A DNA stretch of 64,000 bases. Origin: Microvirga sp. (GTDB taxonomy: Bacteria > Pseudomonadota > Alphaproteobacteria > Rhizobiales > Beijerinckiaceae). Below, piece after piece: positions 1 through 8,887 of this stretch. The stretch covers positions 1-64,000 of the forward strand of contig JAPSLB010000023.1 in NCBI GenBank assembly GCA_031181145.1. Reading direction: 5' to 3'. The position numbers and the translations under genes were made by a program. Each line of letters opens with the position of its first letter. Position 1 is the first letter of the stretch. The notes below the pieces were generated by a model. It was not told the DNA's origin. It did no database searches and saw nothing but the letters and a program-made list of their open reading frames with translations.

Positions 1-127
1 ACTCACGGATCGCCTCGATCAGCGCCTCCGGGATGCCGCACAGGCCAAACCCCCCGGCCATGATCGTCATCCCGTCCTTCACCACGCCAGCCAGCGCAGA
101 ACGCGCATCGCCGTAAACCTTGTTCAT
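1..127 (-). CDS. scoA: CoA-transferase subunit A, N-terminal part (partial)
   Basis: The first 42 codons of a gene that continues beyond the window edge. The translation opens MNKVYGDARSALAGVVKDGM and continues with TIMAGGFGLCGIPEALIEAI, the characteristic N-terminus of the alpha subunit of succinyl-CoA:3-ketoacid (3-oxoacid) CoA-transferase, with the glycine-rich GGFGLCG loop of the family. This enzyme moves CoA from succinyl-CoA to acetoacetate in ketone-body or polyhydroxybutyrate use. The ATG (complement of 125-127) follows an AGGAGG ribosome site at 134-139. The beta subunit would be expected just outside the window. Assignment to scoA rather than atoD or pcaI is by overall resemblance only. 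Confidence 0.8.
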   Translation of the reverse strand, partial: MNKVYGDARSALAGVVKDGMTIMAGGFGLCGIPEALIEAIRE

Positions 128-323
128 CAACCGATTCCTCCTGATCTGGGCCGCCCTTCAGGGTCTTGGAACGAGATTGCCCCACGGTGCAACTTGGCCT
201 CAATTTAGACAATCCCTTCCTGTGGATATATGAGATCAATTGCTTATTCGGCCCCGTCGCCCACAGGCTGCTCGTTCTCCAACCCTTGCGAGACGGGGCA
301 TAAGGTCTAAACACTCAAAAGCT
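128..323. other. Divergent intergenic region
   Basis: A 196-base gap between the minus-strand CoA-transferase gene and the plus-strand AsmA gene. It must hold promoters for both directions. Apart from the AGGAGG of the CoA-transferase gene I see no convincing paired -35/-10 or palindrome. Confidence 0.5.
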
Positions 324-2129
324 ATGTCTCGCCGCGTCATCTCCCTCATCGCGCTGGTTGCCCTTGCCCTCATCGGAGCAGCGGCCGCTCCCTGGACCCT
401 CAGGGAGAACGGCCTGTCGTCCTCGCTCTCCGACCACATGAAGGAACGCTACGGGCTGGACCTGACGGTCAATGGCCGCAGTACCTTTGCGGTTCTGCCG
501 ATCCCGCGGGTCAAGTTCGAGGACGTGACGATCCGGTTTCCGGATCAGGCGCTTGAGGCCGAGGGCGGGACCCTGCGCGGCGAGATCCGGATCCTCCCCC
601 TCCTGTTCGGACGGATCGAACTCTCCGACTTCGACCTGAGCGACAGCCGGATCACGGCCTCTGCCCAAGCTCTCAGGGCGGTGAACTGGGCAGATGCGTT
701 CAAAAGCCGCTCCCGGACCCTCCATGCCCGACGGCTGATCCTCAACCGAACCAGCATTCGCTGGACCGATCTCAAGGATGCGGATCTGGAAATCGCGGAA
801 CTGGTCATCCGATGGGTGGGCGAGAATGATCCCCTCACAGCCTATGGGAATGCCCTGTGGCGGGGCGAGCGGGTCATTCTCACGGAGGCAACCGTCTATC
901 CGGACCGGCTCGTATCCGGCGACATTTCCCCCTTGAGGCTGACCGTCGCCGCCCCTGCTGCCCGCCTGAGCATGCAAGGGGAAGCTCAGCTCGGCCCCAA
1001 TCCCAGCCTGACGGGTGAAGGCTCCATCGAAGCCCGATCCGTGCGCGACTTCACCCGCTGGAGCGGGGTGAAGCTGCCCTTCGGCTCCCTGATCCGGGCG
1101 TTCGCCGTAAAGGGTGACTTCTCGATGGATCGCCGGCGTCTGTCCTGGCCCTCTGTTTCCGTCAAGCTGGGCAATGACAAGCTGGAGGGCACGATGGCCG
1201 TTCGCTTCGATGCGAAACGGCCCGTGATCACAGGTACCCTTGCGGCGGAAGATCTGGATCTCACCGATCTCTTCGCACCTTTCGCTCAGGCACGCACCTC
1301 CTCCGGATCATGGAGCGAGGAAACGCTCGATCTCACCCATGTCACGGGCAGCGATCTCGATCTGCGTCTCTCGGCCGCCTCGGCCCGGCTGGGGAAGCTG
1401 CGCGTCGAGGACATGGCCGCCAGCGTTCTCGTTCGTCCTGGAGAGATCGAAGCCTCCATCGGCCGCGCCGGCTTTCACGACGGCAGCCTGAAGGGCCGCC
1501 TGTCGCTCGTCTCCGCCAATGGCGCCACGGAGCTCAAGAGCCAGGGCAGCTTTACGGGCATCCAGATCGCCTCCTTCCTGACCAGCGTGGGAGAACCGCG
1601 CTGGATCACGGGCCAGGCTCAGGGGCAATTCGCCTTCGAGGGCAAGGGCAAGAACCCGGACGAAGTGGTCCGTCGGGCGCAAGGTCACAGCACGGTCACT
1701 ATACGCAAGGGCGAGCTCATCGGCATTGCCCTCGGCGATGCCCTGAAGCGCGTCGAGAAGCATCCCCTCCTTGCCTCGCTCAACTGGAAAGGCGGCCGCA
1801 CGCCCTTCCATGAAGCGCGGGCGCAGGTCGTCGTTCAGAACGGCGTGGGCGAAGTAACGGAAGGCAGGCTCACATCCGAGGAACTGACCGCGCAACTCAA
1901 GGGTGAGGTGCTGATGGTAGACCGTACGCTCAACCTGAAGGCGGAGGTTGCGTCCGCGGGCTCCCGGAAGACACCTGTCATCGCTTTCGAGATCGACGGC
2001 GGGTGGGACAACATCAGCGTCATCCCCGACGCCCGCTCATTGATCGAGAGGTCCGGTGCGGCGAAGCCCCTCCTCCCCGCCGCCCGAATCCCTCCCGAAG
2101 AGCCGACGCCGCAGACGGCCGTTCAGTGA
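324..2129 (+). CDS. AsmA family envelope protein
   Basis: A 601-residue protein of the AsmA family, large beta-rich proteins anchored in the inner membrane and reaching into the periplasm, linked to outer-membrane lipid homeostasis. Residues 1-25 form one hydrophobic anchor (VISLIALVALALIGAAAAPW). The repeating beta-strand body and the C-terminal AsmA-type segment (GQAQGQFAFEGKG, then KGELIGIALGDALKRVEKHP) are typical. An in-frame ATG at 240 would add 28 Arg-rich residues ahead of the anchor, so I prefer 324, which puts the anchor at the N-terminus. The gene ends tail-to-tail with potI, overlapping it by 7 bases. Its exact cargo is unknown. Confidence 0.85.
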   Translation: MSRRVISLIALVALALIGAAAAPWTLRENGLSSSLSDHMKERYGLDLTVNGRSTFAVLPIPRVKFEDVTIRFPDQALEAEGGTLRGEIRILPLLFGRIELSDFDLSDSRITASAQALRAVNWADAFKSRSRTLHARRLILNRTSIRWTDLKDADLEIAELVIRWVGENDPLTAYGNALWRGERVILTEATVYPDRLVSGDISPLRLTVAAPAARLSMQGEAQLGPNPSLTGEGSIEARSVRDFTRWSGVKLPFGSLIRAFAVKGDFSMDRRRLSWPSVSVKLGNDKLEGTMAVRFDAKRPVITGTLAAEDLDLTDLFAPFAQARTSSGSWSEETLDLTHVTGSDLDLRLSAASARLGKLRVEDMAASVLVRPGEIEASIGRAGFHDGSLKGRLSLVSANGATELKSQGSFTGIQIASFLTSVGEPRWITGQAQGQFAFEGKGKNPDEVVRRAQGHSTVTIRKGELIGIALGDALKRVEKHPLLASLNWKGGRTPFHEARAQVVVQNGVGEVTEGRLTSEELTAQLKGEVLMVDRTLNLKAEVASAGSRKTPVIAFEIDGGWDNISVIPDARSLIERSGAAKPLLPAARIPPEEPTPQTAVQ

Positions 2130-2926
2130 GCGTTGCGCCGTGAGCGCAGCACCGAACGCTTGCTGAGCAGGGTCGCCGAGATCACGCCGAGCGTCACGAG
2201 GCCGATCAGAATGGTCGAGGCGGCGTTGATCTCCGGGGAGAGGCCGAGGCGGACCTGGCTGTAGATCCTGATCGGCAGCGTCGTCGCGCCCGGACCCGTG
2301 TTGAAGCTCGCGACCACCAGATCGTCGAGCGACAGGGTGAATGCCAGCAGAAAACCCGCCACGATGGACGGCGCGATCAGCGGCAACGTCACGGAGAAGA
2401 ACGTGCGCAACGGTGGCGCCCCGAGATCCATCGCGGCCTCCTCCAGCGAGCGGTCGAAGGTCATGAGACGGGCCTGCACAACAACCGTGACGAAGCACAT
2501 GGTGAGCGTGGTGTGGGCGAGCGTGATCGTCCAGAAGCCACGATCGAGATCGATGGCCACGAAGAACAACAGCAGCGACAGGCCGGTAATGACCTCCGGC
2601 ATGACCATGGGCGCATAGACCATGCCTGTGAACAGCGTCCGCCCGGGGAAGCGCCCATAGCGCGTGAGCGCCAGGGCCGCGAGCGTGCCCAGCACCGTTG
2701 CGATGCTCGCGGACAGAAGCGCGATCCGCAGCGTCACCCAGGCGGCCTCCATGAGCGCCTGGTTGCGGAACAGAGCCCCGTACCACTGGGTCGAGAAGCC
2801 CCCCCACACCGTGACGAGCCGCGAGCTGTTGAAGGAATAGACGACCAGCAGCAGGATCGGCAGATAGAGGAACGCGAATCCCAGAACCAGGGACGTGACG
2901 TTGAAGATGCTCAGGCGCCGGGTCAT
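2123..2926 (-). CDS. potI: Polyamine ABC transporter permease (PotI/PotC type)
   Basis: A 267-residue inner-membrane permease for spermidine/putrescine-type uptake. The N-terminus (TRRLSIFNVTSLVLGFAFLY) enters TM1. About six membrane segments are visible, and the EAA cytoplasmic loop reads EEAAMDLGAPPLRTFFSVTL, ending with the conserved FTLSLDDLVVASF of PotC/PotI proteins. The ATG overlaps the stop of potH by 4 bases (ATGA), so the two are translationally coupled. It is the last gene of potG-potH-potI. It overlaps the convergent AsmA gene by 7 bases with no terminator visible between them. Substrate (putrescine, spermidine or another cation) cannot be settled from the permease. Confidence 0.9.
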   Translation of the reverse strand: MTRRLSIFNVTSLVLGFAFLYLPILLLVVYSFNSSRLVTVWGGFSTQWYGALFRNQALMEAAWVTLRIALLSASIATVLGTLAALALTRYGRFPGRTLFTGMVYAPMVMPEVITGLSLLLFFVAIDLDRGFWTITLAHTTLTMCFVTVVVQARLMTFDRSLEEAAMDLGAPPLRTFFSVTLPLIAPSIVAGFLLAFTLSLDDLVVASFNTGPGATTLPIRIYSQVRLGLSPEINAASTILIGLVTLGVISATLLSKRSVLRSRRNAH

Positions 2927-3828
2927 GGCCGCGTCTCCATGCGCCGCGCCTCGACGTCGCGGTAGATCACGATGGGCAGAACGAGAACGATGAGCAGCAG
3001 GATGGCGACGGCGGAGGCGAGCGGCCAGTCGCGGTTCGAGAAGAACTCGCTCCAGAGCTGGCGGCCGATCATGAGCGTCTCGGATCCGCCGAGCAGATCC
3101 GGGATCACGAACTCGCCCACTGCGGGGATGAAGCACAGCAGGGAGCCGGCGATGATGCCGGGCATTGCGAGCGGCACCGTGATCGTCCAGAAGGAGCGCC
3201 ACGGCGTGGAGCCGAGATCGAGAGCAGCTTCGAGCAGCGTGTCGTCCATCTTCTCCAGCGTCGCGTAGAGCGGCAGCACCATGAAGGGCAGGTAGGCGTA
3301 GACGATGCCGATATAGACCGCCCATTCCGTGTTGAGGATATCGAGGGGCTCCGAGATGAGGCCCATTCCCGTGAGAGCCTGCGTGAGCAGCCCTTCCGGC
3401 TTCAGGATCGCGATCCACGCATAGATGCGGATGAGAAAGCTCGTCCAGAACGGGAGGATGACGAGGGCCACCAGCAGCGAACGGTGCCGTTCCGGCGCGC
3501 GCGCCATCCCGTAGGCGATGGGAAAGCCCACGAGAAGGAGCAGGATCGTCGAGATCGCGGCGATGCGCACGGACGAGAGCGTTGCCCGGAAGTAGAGATC
3601 ATCCTGCGTGAGCAGCTCGAAATTCTCGACGTCGAGAGCGCTGAAGAACCCGGTGATGTCGCTCCATTCGAAGACTGGCTTGTAGGGCGGCTGGGCGATC
3701 GCCGGATCCGACAGGCTGATCTTGAACACGATCAGGAACGGGACGAGGAAGAACACGCCGAGCCACAGATACGGTATGGCGGGCACCAGTCCCGAGGTGA
3801 GCCTCTTCGTGAACGAACGTTCTTTCAT
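2923..3828 (-). CDS. potH: Polyamine ABC transporter permease (PotH/PotB type)
   Basis: A 301-residue partner permease of PotI. TM1 lies around residues 13-35 (VPAIPYLWLGVFFLVPFLIV), followed by the acidic periplasmic loop with FSALDVENFELL seen in PotH proteins. The EAA loop is EAALDLGSTPWRSFWTITVP and the C-terminal part contains IPAVGEFVIPDLLGG, highly typical of PotB/PotH. Longer upstream reading into potG is out of keeping with the family. The chosen ATG (complement of 3826-3828) begins 2 bases after the potG stop, so one transcript potGHI is expected. It forms a heterodimer with PotI in the inner membrane. Confidence 0.9.
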   Translation of the reverse strand: MKERSFTKRLTSGLVPAIPYLWLGVFFLVPFLIVFKISLSDPAIAQPPYKPVFEWSDITGFFSALDVENFELLTQDDLYFRATLSSVRIAAISTILLLLVGFPIAYGMARAPERHRSLLVALVILPFWTSFLIRIYAWIAILKPEGLLTQALTGMGLISEPLDILNTEWAVYIGIVYAYLPFMVLPLYATLEKMDDTLLEAALDLGSTPWRSFWTITVPLAMPGIIAGSLLCFIPAVGEFVIPDLLGGSETLMIGRQLWSEFFSNRDWPLASAVAILLLIVLVLPIVIYRDVEARRMETRP

Positions 3829-3830
3829 GG

Positions 3831-5006
3831 CTATTCCGCCAGAATGACCGCCGCACCCGGCGCGAAGGTGACATAGACCTGCTCGTCCCAATCGATGGGA
3901 CTCTCCACGAATCTCGACACGTTCGCGCAGGACACGCGGAGAATCTCGCCGGTCTCGAGCCTGATCCGGTAGACCGTCCAGTCTCCAAGATAGCCGATGT
4001 CCCACACCTCGCCGGTGAGCACGTTCACGGCCTCGGGTCCCGGCTTCTCACGCTGAACGACCATCTTCTCGGGCCGGACGGCAATCGCGACCGCTTGGCC
4101 CGAATGCAGAACCTCGTCGGGATCGTCGATAGTGAGCGGCATCTCCGCGGAAGGCGACTTCACGTGCCAGAGGCCGTTCTCCTGCCCCTGCACGTGGCCT
4201 TCCAGAATATTCACGTCGCCGACGAATTCAGCGATGAAGCGCGTCTTGGGCTGCTCGTAGATCTCACCGGGGGTCGCCACCTGCACGATGCGGCCATGGT
4301 CCATGACCGCGATGCGGTCCGCCATGGTCATCGCCTCCTCCTGATCGTGGGTAACCACCACGAAGGTCATGCCGAGTTCGTGCTGAATGTCCATCAGCTC
4401 GAACTGCGTCTCTTCGCGCAGCTTCTTGTCGAGAGCGCCGAGCGGCTCGTCGAGCAGGAGCACCTTCGGCCGCTTCGCGAGCGCGCGGGCCAGCGCCACG
4501 CGCTGCCGCTGGCCGCCGGAAAGCTGGCTCGGATAGCGCTTGGCGAGCTTCTCCAGCTGCACGAGGCGCAGCATCTCGCCCACGCGGTCTAAAATTTCAG
4601 ATTTGGGCAAACCGTCCTGCCTCAGGCCGAAGGCGATGTTCTTCTCCACGCTCATATGGGGGAAGAGCGCGTAAGACTGGAACATCATGTTCACGGGGCG
4701 GCGGTAGGGCGGAACACCTTCCAGGCTCTGGCCCGCCAGGGTGATCACGCCCTCGGTCGGAAACTCGAATCCGGCGAGCATTCGCATGAGCGTGGTCTTG
4801 CCGCAGCCGGAAGGGCCAAGCAGGCAGAAGAACTCGCCCTCGAAGATATCCAGCGTCAGGTGATCCACCGCCACCGCTTCGCCGAAGCGCTTCGTGACGT
4901 TCTCGAAGCGGATCAGCGGCTTGGCATCGGGATCGGCCCAGGGAGCGAAGGCGCGGCGGACGGCGCCGACGGAAGCGGAAGCGGATTGGCGTGATGGAGG
5001 AGGCAA
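3831..5006 (-). CDS. potG: Polyamine ABC transporter ATP-binding protein
   Basis: A 391-residue ATPase that would power the PotH/PotI channel. It has Walker [10 protein letters not shown] near residues 68-76, the signature [15 protein letters not shown], Walker [13 protein letters not shown], the switch His in [10 protein letters not shown], and a C-terminal TOBE-type regulatory region (about 280-391) with [20 protein letters not shown]. The ABC core starts near residue 30 ([20 protein letters not shown]), and the Pro/Ser-rich extension before it makes the exact start uncertain. It is the first gene of potGHI. No periplasmic binding protein (potF) lies upstream, where a divergent marR begins instead. 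Confidence 0.9.
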   Translation of the reverse strand: MPPPSRQSASASVGAVRRAFAPWADPDAKPLIRFENVTKRFGEAVAVDHLTLDIFEGEFFCLLGPSGCGKTTLMRMLAGFEFPTEGVITLAGQSLEGVPPYRRPVNMMFQSYALFPHMSVEKNIAFGLRQDGLPKSEILDRVGEMLRLVQLEKLAKRYPSQLSGGQRQRVALARALAKRPKVLLLDEPLGALDKKLREETQFELMDIQHELGMTFVVVTHDQEEAMTMADRIAVMDHGRIVQVATPGEIYEQPKTRFIAEFVGDVNILEGHVQGQENGLWHVKSPSAEMPLTIDDPDEVLHSGQAVAIAVRPEKMVVQREKPGPEAVNVLTGEVWDIGYLGDWTVYRIRLETGEILRVSCANVSRFVESPIDWDEQVYVTFAPGAAVILAE

Positions 5007-5166
5007 GATGGTTGCACTTCGACCTTTGGTTGGAAATATCCGCGCAAGCTATGATGTCCGGGGCGCAAGAACAACAATTTAAACACCGGATTTCCACCAC
5101 CTCGGCAGGACGCACAAGCCCGAGACTCCGAAGCGGGACGCGATGAGGGATTTCCAGCGCTTGATC

Positions 5167-5195
5167 TTGAAACCGGGCGACGGAGGGCTTATAGA
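5167..5195 (+). promoter_or_regulatory. Candidate sigma-70 promoter of marR-MFS-hlyD
   Basis: TTGAAA at 5167-5172 (5 of 6 to TTGACA), a 17-base spacer, then TATAGA at 5190-5195 (4 of 6 to TATAAT). Initiation would fall near 5202, inside the palindrome at 5201-5228 and about 45 bases before the marR ATG. This is read directly from the sequence; activity is inferred. Confidence 0.55.
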
Positions 5196-5200
5196 AGTCC

Positions 5201-5228
5201 GCATATTATTAGTATCCTATCAATATGC
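5201..5228. promoter_or_regulatory. Palindrome, likely MarR operator
   Basis: Arms GCATATT (5201-5207) and AATATGC (5222-5228) are exact inverted repeats separated by 14 AT-rich bases that themselves look roughly symmetric. The element covers the predicted transcription start of marR, the usual place for MarR autorepression. The divergent potG starts about 195 bases away, so control of potGHI from here is less likely. Confidence 0.5.
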
Positions 5229-5246
5229 CTGCTAATCGAATCCACC

Positions 5247-5675
5247 ATGACGGCTAAGATGACGTTCTCCGAAGAGCTGTGGACGATCAGCCGCAAGATG
5301 CGGACCCTATTCGACGCCCGGGTCCGCGCCGAGGGCCTTACCCTGCCCAGGGCCCGCACGCTGATGCTCCTTGGCAAGAGGGACTGCATGACCCAGACGG
5401 AATTGGCCGAGGCCCTCGAGATCGAGGGGCCGACCCTGGTTCCTCTCCTTGACGGGCTGGAAAAGCAGGGTTTGATCGAGCGCCAGCCGGTCGATGGCGA
5501 CCGGAGGGCCAAGCAGGTCGCCCTGACCCCAGCGGGTCAGGAGCAGGCGGCCAACGTCAATGGCCTTGTCAGGGACTTCCGCAACGATGTCCTGAAGAAC
5601 ATCGACGAAGACGACCTAAATGCCGCCATTCGCGTTCTCCAGGCCATGGCCCGAAACATCGAAGCCGCGAGCTGA
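5247..5675 (+). CDS. MarR family transcriptional regulator
   Basis: A 142-residue winged-helix repressor. The recognition region (MTQTELAEALEIEGPTLVPL) and the wing with the conserved DGDRRAKQVALTPAG motif are clear, flanked by N- and C-terminal dimerisation helices. MarR proteins bind small phenolic or antibiotic-like ligands and release DNA. The gene opens a set with an MFS transporter and an HlyD-type adaptor 16 bases downstream, so its natural role is probably control of that efflux pump. A promoter and palindrome lie directly upstream (5167-5228), consistent with autoregulation. Confidence 0.92.
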   Translation: MTAKMTFSEELWTISRKMRTLFDARVRAEGLTLPRARTLMLLGKRDCMTQTELAEALEIEGPTLVPLLDGLEKQGLIERQPVDGDRRAKQVALTPAGQEQAANVNGLVRDFRNDVLKNIDEDDLNAAIRVLQAMARNIEAAS

Positions 5676-5691
5676 TGGTGGTGCTTTGCCG

Positions 5692-7398
5692 ATGACAGCA
5701 GCTGGAGGCGATCGCCCGGCCGATCCTTCTTCTCCTGACGCCGAGGTCTCCAGGCACGAGACCCCTTCGGAGCCTTCAGGCGATCAGGAGCCGCAGGCGC
5801 CGCCCTCCCCTCCGGCGGCGCCTGCCCCCATGCCCTGGCCTCGGGCGGCTCTCTATATGCTGGCCTCGCTCCTGTTGTCCCTCACGCAGGGCTTGGGCAT
5901 GAATCTCGCGGCGGCGAACCTGCCGCAGCTTCAGGGACCGCTCGGCGCCACCAGCAGCGAGGTCACATGGCTTATCGCCGCCTATATGGCGCCGAATGTC
6001 AGCCTCGCCCTGATTCTCGTGAAGGTTAGAGCGCAGTTCGGCCTCCGCAACTTCGCAGAACTCAGCATCCTGCTGTTCGTGCTCGTGATGCTGCTGCACA
6101 TTTTCGTGCGGGATCTGCAATCGGCGCTCATCGTACGTTTCTTCAGCGGCATCGCGGCCGCGCCGATCTCGACGCTCGCCTTCCTCTACATGCTCGAGCC
6201 GCTCCCCCCGGCGAAGAAGCTCGCCGTCGGCCAGCCTCTCGTGTTGACGAGCATCGCGCTGGGTGCGCCCCTGGCGCGCCTGATCTCGCCCGATCTCTTG
6301 ATGCTGGGCGATTGGCACGGCCTGTATCTCTTCGAGATAGCGCTCGCCATGATGTCCTTCTCGGCGGTCTATCTTCTGCCTCTCACGCCGCCGCCGCGCG
6401 CCAAGGTCATCCATTGGCTCGATGTCGTGAGCTATCTCTTCATCGCCGTCGGCTTCGGACTCACCGCCATGGTCTTCGCACTGGGCCGCGTCTACTGGTG
6501 GTTGGAGACACCATGGCTCGGCGTCATGCTTGCCGGCAGCCTTGCGTCGCTGACCTGCGCGGTGGTCATCGAACTCAACCGTAAGGCTCCGTTTCTCGAC
6601 ATCCGGTGGCTCACCAGCAAGGAGATCCTTCATCTCGCCGTCATGCTGTTCATTTTTCGTTTGCTGATGTCGGAGCAGACAAGCGGTGCCTACGCCTTCT
6701 TCCAGGCCCTCGGCCTGCAGAACGACCAGATGACCACGCTGTCGCTGGTGATCATCGGCGCGTCGATCGCGGGCGGCCTGGCATATCTTGCCGTGTTCAA
6801 ACCCGGCCGGGAGGGCGCCATTCAGATGGCGGCCCTTGCCCTGCTCCTCATCGGCGCCCTCATGGACAGTGACGCGACGAGCCTGACAAGGCCCGCGCAG
6901 ATGTATGTGAGCCAGGCGCTGATCGCGGCTGCCGGCGTTCTCTTCCTGCCACCTGCCATGGCAACCGGCATGATGATGGCGCTCCAGCGCGGCCCCACCT
7001 TCATCCTCAACTTCATCGTCGTGTTCTTGAGCACGCAGAGCCTCGGAGGCGTGATCGGAACGGCTCTGGTCGGCACCTTCATCACATGGCGCACGCGACT
7101 GCATTTTCAGCATCTCATCGAGAATCTCAACCTGAGCAATCCGATCATCGCCCAGCGCCTCACCCAACTTTCCGGATCCTACAGCCACGTCATCACCGAC
7201 AAGAGCCTGCTCAATGCGGAGGGCGTCGCGTTGCTGGGTCAGCAGGTGACGCGCGAAGCCACCGTTCTCGGCTATAACGACGCCTTCCTTGCCATCGCCG
7301 TTCTGGCCGCTCTGGCCCTGACGGCGATGCTCCTTCATCTCGCGATCCGCACGATCGGCAAGCGTCTTTCACCCGAACTGCAAGCGGCCTCCGGCTAA
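5692..7398 (+). CDS. MFS efflux transporter (DHA2/EmrB-like)
   Basis: A 568-residue inner-membrane transporter with about 14 predicted hydrophobic segments, beginning at MPWPRAALYMLASLLLSLTQ after a roughly 45-residue hydrophilic Pro/Glu-rich tail. The segments LIAAYMAPNVSLALILVKVR and IVRFFSGIAAAPISTLAFLY are the DHA2-type motif region, although the usual RxxxG motif C is weak. Pairing with the HlyD-type protein 7 bases downstream points to an EmrAB-like drug or toxic-compound exporter. The ATG at 5692 lies 16 bases after marR; an earlier in-frame ATG at 5620 lies inside marR and is unlikely. The substrate is unknown. Confidence 0.87.
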   Translation: MTAAGGDRPADPSSPDAEVSRHETPSEPSGDQEPQAPPSPPAAPAPMPWPRAALYMLASLLLSLTQGLGMNLAAANLPQLQGPLGATSSEVTWLIAAYMAPNVSLALILVKVRAQFGLRNFAELSILLFVLVMLLHIFVRDLQSALIVRFFSGIAAAPISTLAFLYMLEPLPPAKKLAVGQPLVLTSIALGAPLARLISPDLLMLGDWHGLYLFEIALAMMSFSAVYLLPLTPPPRAKVIHWLDVVSYLFIAVGFGLTAMVFALGRVYWWLETPWLGVMLAGSLASLTCAVVIELNRKAPFLDIRWLTSKEILHLAVMLFIFRLLMSEQTSGAYAFFQALGLQNDQMTTLSLVIIGASIAGGLAYLAVFKPGREGAIQMAALALLLIGALMDSDATSLTRPAQMYVSQALIAAAGVLFLPPAMATGMMMALQRGPTFILNFIVVFLSTQSLGGVIGTALVGTFITWRTRLHFQHLIENLNLSNPIIAQRLTQLSGSYSHVITDKSLLNAEGVALLGQQVTREATVLGYNDAFLAIAVLAALALTAMLLHLAIRTIGKRLSPELQAASG

Positions 7399-7405
7399 TA
7401 TTGTC

Positions 7406-8500
7406 ATGTCAAAGGTCTTCAGATCCACATCCACCATCCTCGCAGCGCTCGCCGGCATCGCCGGTGTTCTTCTGGTGCTCTATGCGTGGCGGCTCCCGCC
7501 CTTCACCAGCACCGTGCAGACCACGGACAATGCCTATGTGCGAGGACAGGTGACCATCATCAGCCCACAGCTCGCCGGATATGTGGATCGGGTTCTGGTT
7601 CAGGATTTTCAGCACGTGAAAGCCGGCCAGATCCTGGTGACGATCGACAGCCGGATCTATGAGCAGAGGCTGGAGCAGGCAAAGGCGACGCTCGCGAGCC
7701 AGCAGGCGGCCCTGGCCAATTCCGAGCAGAAGCAGCGCTCGGCCGAAGCCGGGATCGCCTCGAGCGAGGCTCGAATCGAAAGCGCTCAGGCAGCCCTGAC
7801 TCAGGCCGAGGCGAACTGGAACCGGATCGAGCCGCTTCTGGAGCGAGGCGTCACCACGCAAAGCCAGGCCGATCAGGCGCGGGCCGCTCTCGACCAGGCG
7901 ACGGCCTCTCTGCATCAGGCACAAGCCGCGCTCGAAGTCTCCCGCCAGGAACTCGCCTCGACCCTCGTGAACCGTCAGTCCCTGGAGGCTGCGGTACAGG
8001 GAGCCCAGGCAGCCGTTCGCCTCGCCGAAATCGACCTGCAGAACACCAGGATCGCCGCCCCCGAGGACGGCCGGCTCGGCGAGGTCGGCGCGCGCGTCGG
8101 GCAATATGTTTCGGCCGGCACGCAGCTGATGGCCGTCGTTCCGGAGCGGATCTGGATCGTCGCCAATTTCAAGGAAACGCAGATCCCCGGCATGAAAGTC
8201 GGCCAGCCCGTCACCTTCACCGTCGACGCGCTGAATCACGCGCGGCTGACCGGCCATATCGAACGATTCTCGCCGGCGGCCGGATCGGAGTTCAGCGTCA
8301 TCCGCACGGACAACGCCACCGGCAACTTCACGAAGGTCGCGCAGCGCATTCCCGTACGCATCGCCATCGATCCGGGCCAGCCTCTCGCGGCACGTCTCGC
8401 GCCCGGCATGTCGGTGGTGGTGAGCGCCGATACGTCTTTCGAAAGCTCCGATGTGCCGTCGACCGGAGCAGCTCCACAAACCCAGGCATCGGAGCGATGA
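7406..8500 (+). CDS. HlyD/EmrA family periplasmic adaptor
   Basis: A 364-residue membrane-fusion protein: one N-terminal membrane anchor (residues 10-30), the family motif TTDNAYVRGQVTIISPQLAG that opens the lipoyl/barrel-sandwich domain, a long Gln/Ala-rich coiled-coil hairpin at about 95-205, then the returning lipoyl half (NTRIAAPEDGRLGEVGARVG) and beta-barrel (VANFKETQIPGMKVGQPVTF). It would bridge the upstream MFS pump to an outer-membrane channel; no TolC-like gene is in the window. It starts 7 bases after the transporter, so the two are cotranscribed. Confidence 0.92.
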   Translation: MSKVFRSTSTILAALAGIAGVLLVLYAWRLPPFTSTVQTTDNAYVRGQVTIISPQLAGYVDRVLVQDFQHVKAGQILVTIDSRIYEQRLEQAKATLASQQAALANSEQKQRSAEAGIASSEARIESAQAALTQAEANWNRIEPLLERGVTTQSQADQARAALDQATASLHQAQAALEVSRQELASTLVNRQSLEAAVQGAQAAVRLAEIDLQNTRIAAPEDGRLGEVGARVGQYVSAGTQLMAVVPERIWIVANFKETQIPGMKVGQPVTFTVDALNHARLTGHIERFSPAAGSEFSVIRTDNATGNFTKVAQRIPVRIAIDPGQPLAARLAPGMSVVVSADTSFESSDVPSTGAAPQTQASER

Positions 8501-8634
8501 ACCCGGCCGCCACGGCACATCGAGAACCGGCGGAACCACGTTGCCAAGCCCCAATTCCGTCCTTTCGAAACGGCCGCGTTGGAACAACCACCTGCTTGTA
8601 TCGTTCCGGGATCATCGGCAGAAGGAGTTTCCAG

Positions 8635-8820
8635 ATGCCCGATGTCCCCGATACCAAGCACGACCCGATCGCCAGCGGCAGCCCCAAGGCCCATTCGCCG
8701 GACCACAAGGGCGGCAATCCCATTCGGAATGCTCAGGAATGGGGCGGCGGATCGAGAGGATCGAAAGATCCCGGCACCTCCGCCGACAAGCGTAGCCCGG
8801 GCCCCAGCGCCAAGCCCTAG
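8635..8820 (+). CDS. Small hydrophilic, probably disordered protein
   Basis: A 61-residue protein rich in Gly, Ser, Pro, Lys and Asp with no hydrophobic stretch (it begins MPDVPDTKHDPIASGSPKAH and contains NAQEWGGGSRGSKDPGTSAD). I do not recognise a family. A GAAGGAG ribosome site at 8621-8627 is 7 bases before the ATG, which argues for a real short gene. The same frame is open back to an ATG at 8497 that overlaps the hlyD stop (ATGA), giving a 107-residue alternative; the internal Shine-Dalgarno site favours the short form. Composition suggests an intrinsically disordered or stress-type protein, but that is inference. Confidence 0.6.
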   Translation: MPDVPDTKHDPIASGSPKAHSPDHKGGNPIRNAQEWGGGSRGSKDPGTSADKRSPGPSAKP

Positions 8821-8887
8821 CCTTCCGGGGATCGACGCCTGCCGCACGAGGGAATGCCGTCAGATGCGATGACCCAGGAGGTTCGCC

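Noticed and set aside
8497-8634. Longer, hlyD-coupled start of the small protein
   Set aside because: The internal GAAGGAG plus ATG at 8635 is the better initiation site, and the extra residues differ in composition. Kept as an alternative.
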